The notes under the pieces were generated by a model. That model ran no database searches. It had not been told where the DNA came from and saw only the letters and a program-made list of their open reading frames with translations. This document shows, piece after piece, positions 50,538-50,685 of a stretch of DNA of 50,685 nt (the stretch's first letter is position 1; each line of letters starts with the position of its first letter). Source of the DNA: Lachnospiraceae bacterium (GTDB lineage Bacteria > Bacillota > Clostridia > Lachnospirales > Lachnospiraceae); contig JAFQUB010000006.1 in assembly GCA_017408735.1 (NCBI GenBank), forward strand, positions 1 through 50,685, written 5' to 3'. Made by a program: the position numbers and the translations under genes.

Positions 50538-50685
50538 GAGCTTATGCAAGAGTAAATGTTACCTTAGAAAATGGTACAGAAGAAACAAAGAAAATTTATA
50601 GAGAATTCAAAAAGAAAATGAAAAAATATGTTTTTGATGAAGAAATGGAATTATATCGTATTCCTGTTGATGTGAAAGAATATGC
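50534..50685 (+). CDS. Probable immunity protein for the RHS toxin (partial)
   Basis: The frame starts at an ATGA overlap with the toxin stop and runs off the window after 50 residues (MRAYARVNVTLENGTEETKK at its start). It is charged, with no signal peptide, so cytosolic. Position directly after a variable toxin tip is the usual place of the cognate immunity gene. No family is recognised, and the frame is incomplete. Confidence 0.6.
   Translation, partial: MRAYARVNVTLENGTEETKKIYREFKKKMKKYVFDEEMELYRIPVDVKEY

Noticed and set aside
1..50685. Prophage, insertion sequence or integrative element in the window
   Set aside because: No transposase, integrase, phage structural gene, terminal inverted repeats or tRNA attachment site was recognised; the accessory-looking loci lack mobility genes here.

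Overview
The window looks like a chromosomal segment of a low-GC, Gram-positive gut Clostridia member, most likely Lachnospiraceae. The support is indirect: AT-rich codon use, strong AGGAGG-type ribosome sites, lipoproteins with Gram-positive lipoboxes, many OmpR/PadR/LytTR regulators, and a glmU-like/pth/mfd/prsA-like housekeeping block. No genus is assigned. No tRNA, rRNA, CRISPR array or transposase was recognised.

Layout. 1-1290: the end of a Fic/Doc-like gene and a secreted protein with two CBM21-like starch-binding modules. 1347-6823: an envelope-stress-like block with an OmpR response regulator, a histidine kinase, three uncharacterised membrane proteins, a small protein made of 11-residue amphipathic repeats, and cardiolipin synthase. 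TTAACA-N5-TTAACA direct repeats precede the regulator gene, and a four-hexamer version precedes the effector genes, so this looks like one regulon. 6831-10190: a siroheme nitrite/sulfite reductase and an apparently 5'-truncated alpha/beta-hydrolase. 10203-17198: a second OmpR pair whose kinase has no membrane segment, rubrerythrin, a MacB/FtsX-type ABC exporter, and a FAD oxidoreductase with a Rieske domain.

17249-18581 (minus strand): a promoter, a cobalamin riboswitch aptamer, an intrinsic terminator, a lipoprotein with a DUF4430 (transcobalamin-like) domain, and an ECF-type S component. This is a coherent candidate vitamin B12 uptake unit. 18718-22169: an XRE regulator with an ABC transporter.

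22159-28869: the most unusual locus. An AgrA/AgrC-like LytTR two-component pair ends at a terminator. Directly after it lie two near-identical direct repeats of LytTR-operator type ahead of a promoter, then two very short ORFs with strong ribosome sites (17 and 14 aa), a Cys-rich secreted protein, a second small exported protein, a lipoprotein, two membrane subunits and an ABC ATPase. It reads as a peptide-signalling or bacteriocin-immunity-like island with no recognisable AgrB or AgrD.

28936-35739: endonuclease III, a BlaI-like repressor divergent from a PadR gene paired with a HAAS-SEDS (FtsW/RodA-like) fusion, a secreted ComEC-like metallo-beta-lactamase-fold lipoprotein, a hybrid histidine kinase, and two small proteins including a DUF1858 protein. 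35766-42455: a GlmU-like nucleotidyltransferase lacking its acetyltransferase half, pth, mfd and two SurA/PrsA-like lipoproteins. 42495-46377: a histidine phosphatase, a YbaK-type deacylase, an esterase-like protein, a hipB antitoxin next to a hipA gene broken by an internal deletion, and a flavin reductase. 46588-50685: a secreted polymorphic-toxin gene (two ricin-B lectin domains, calcium-binding repeats, an RHS shell, an HNH-like nuclease tip) followed with a 4-nt overlap by a probable immunity gene that runs off the window.
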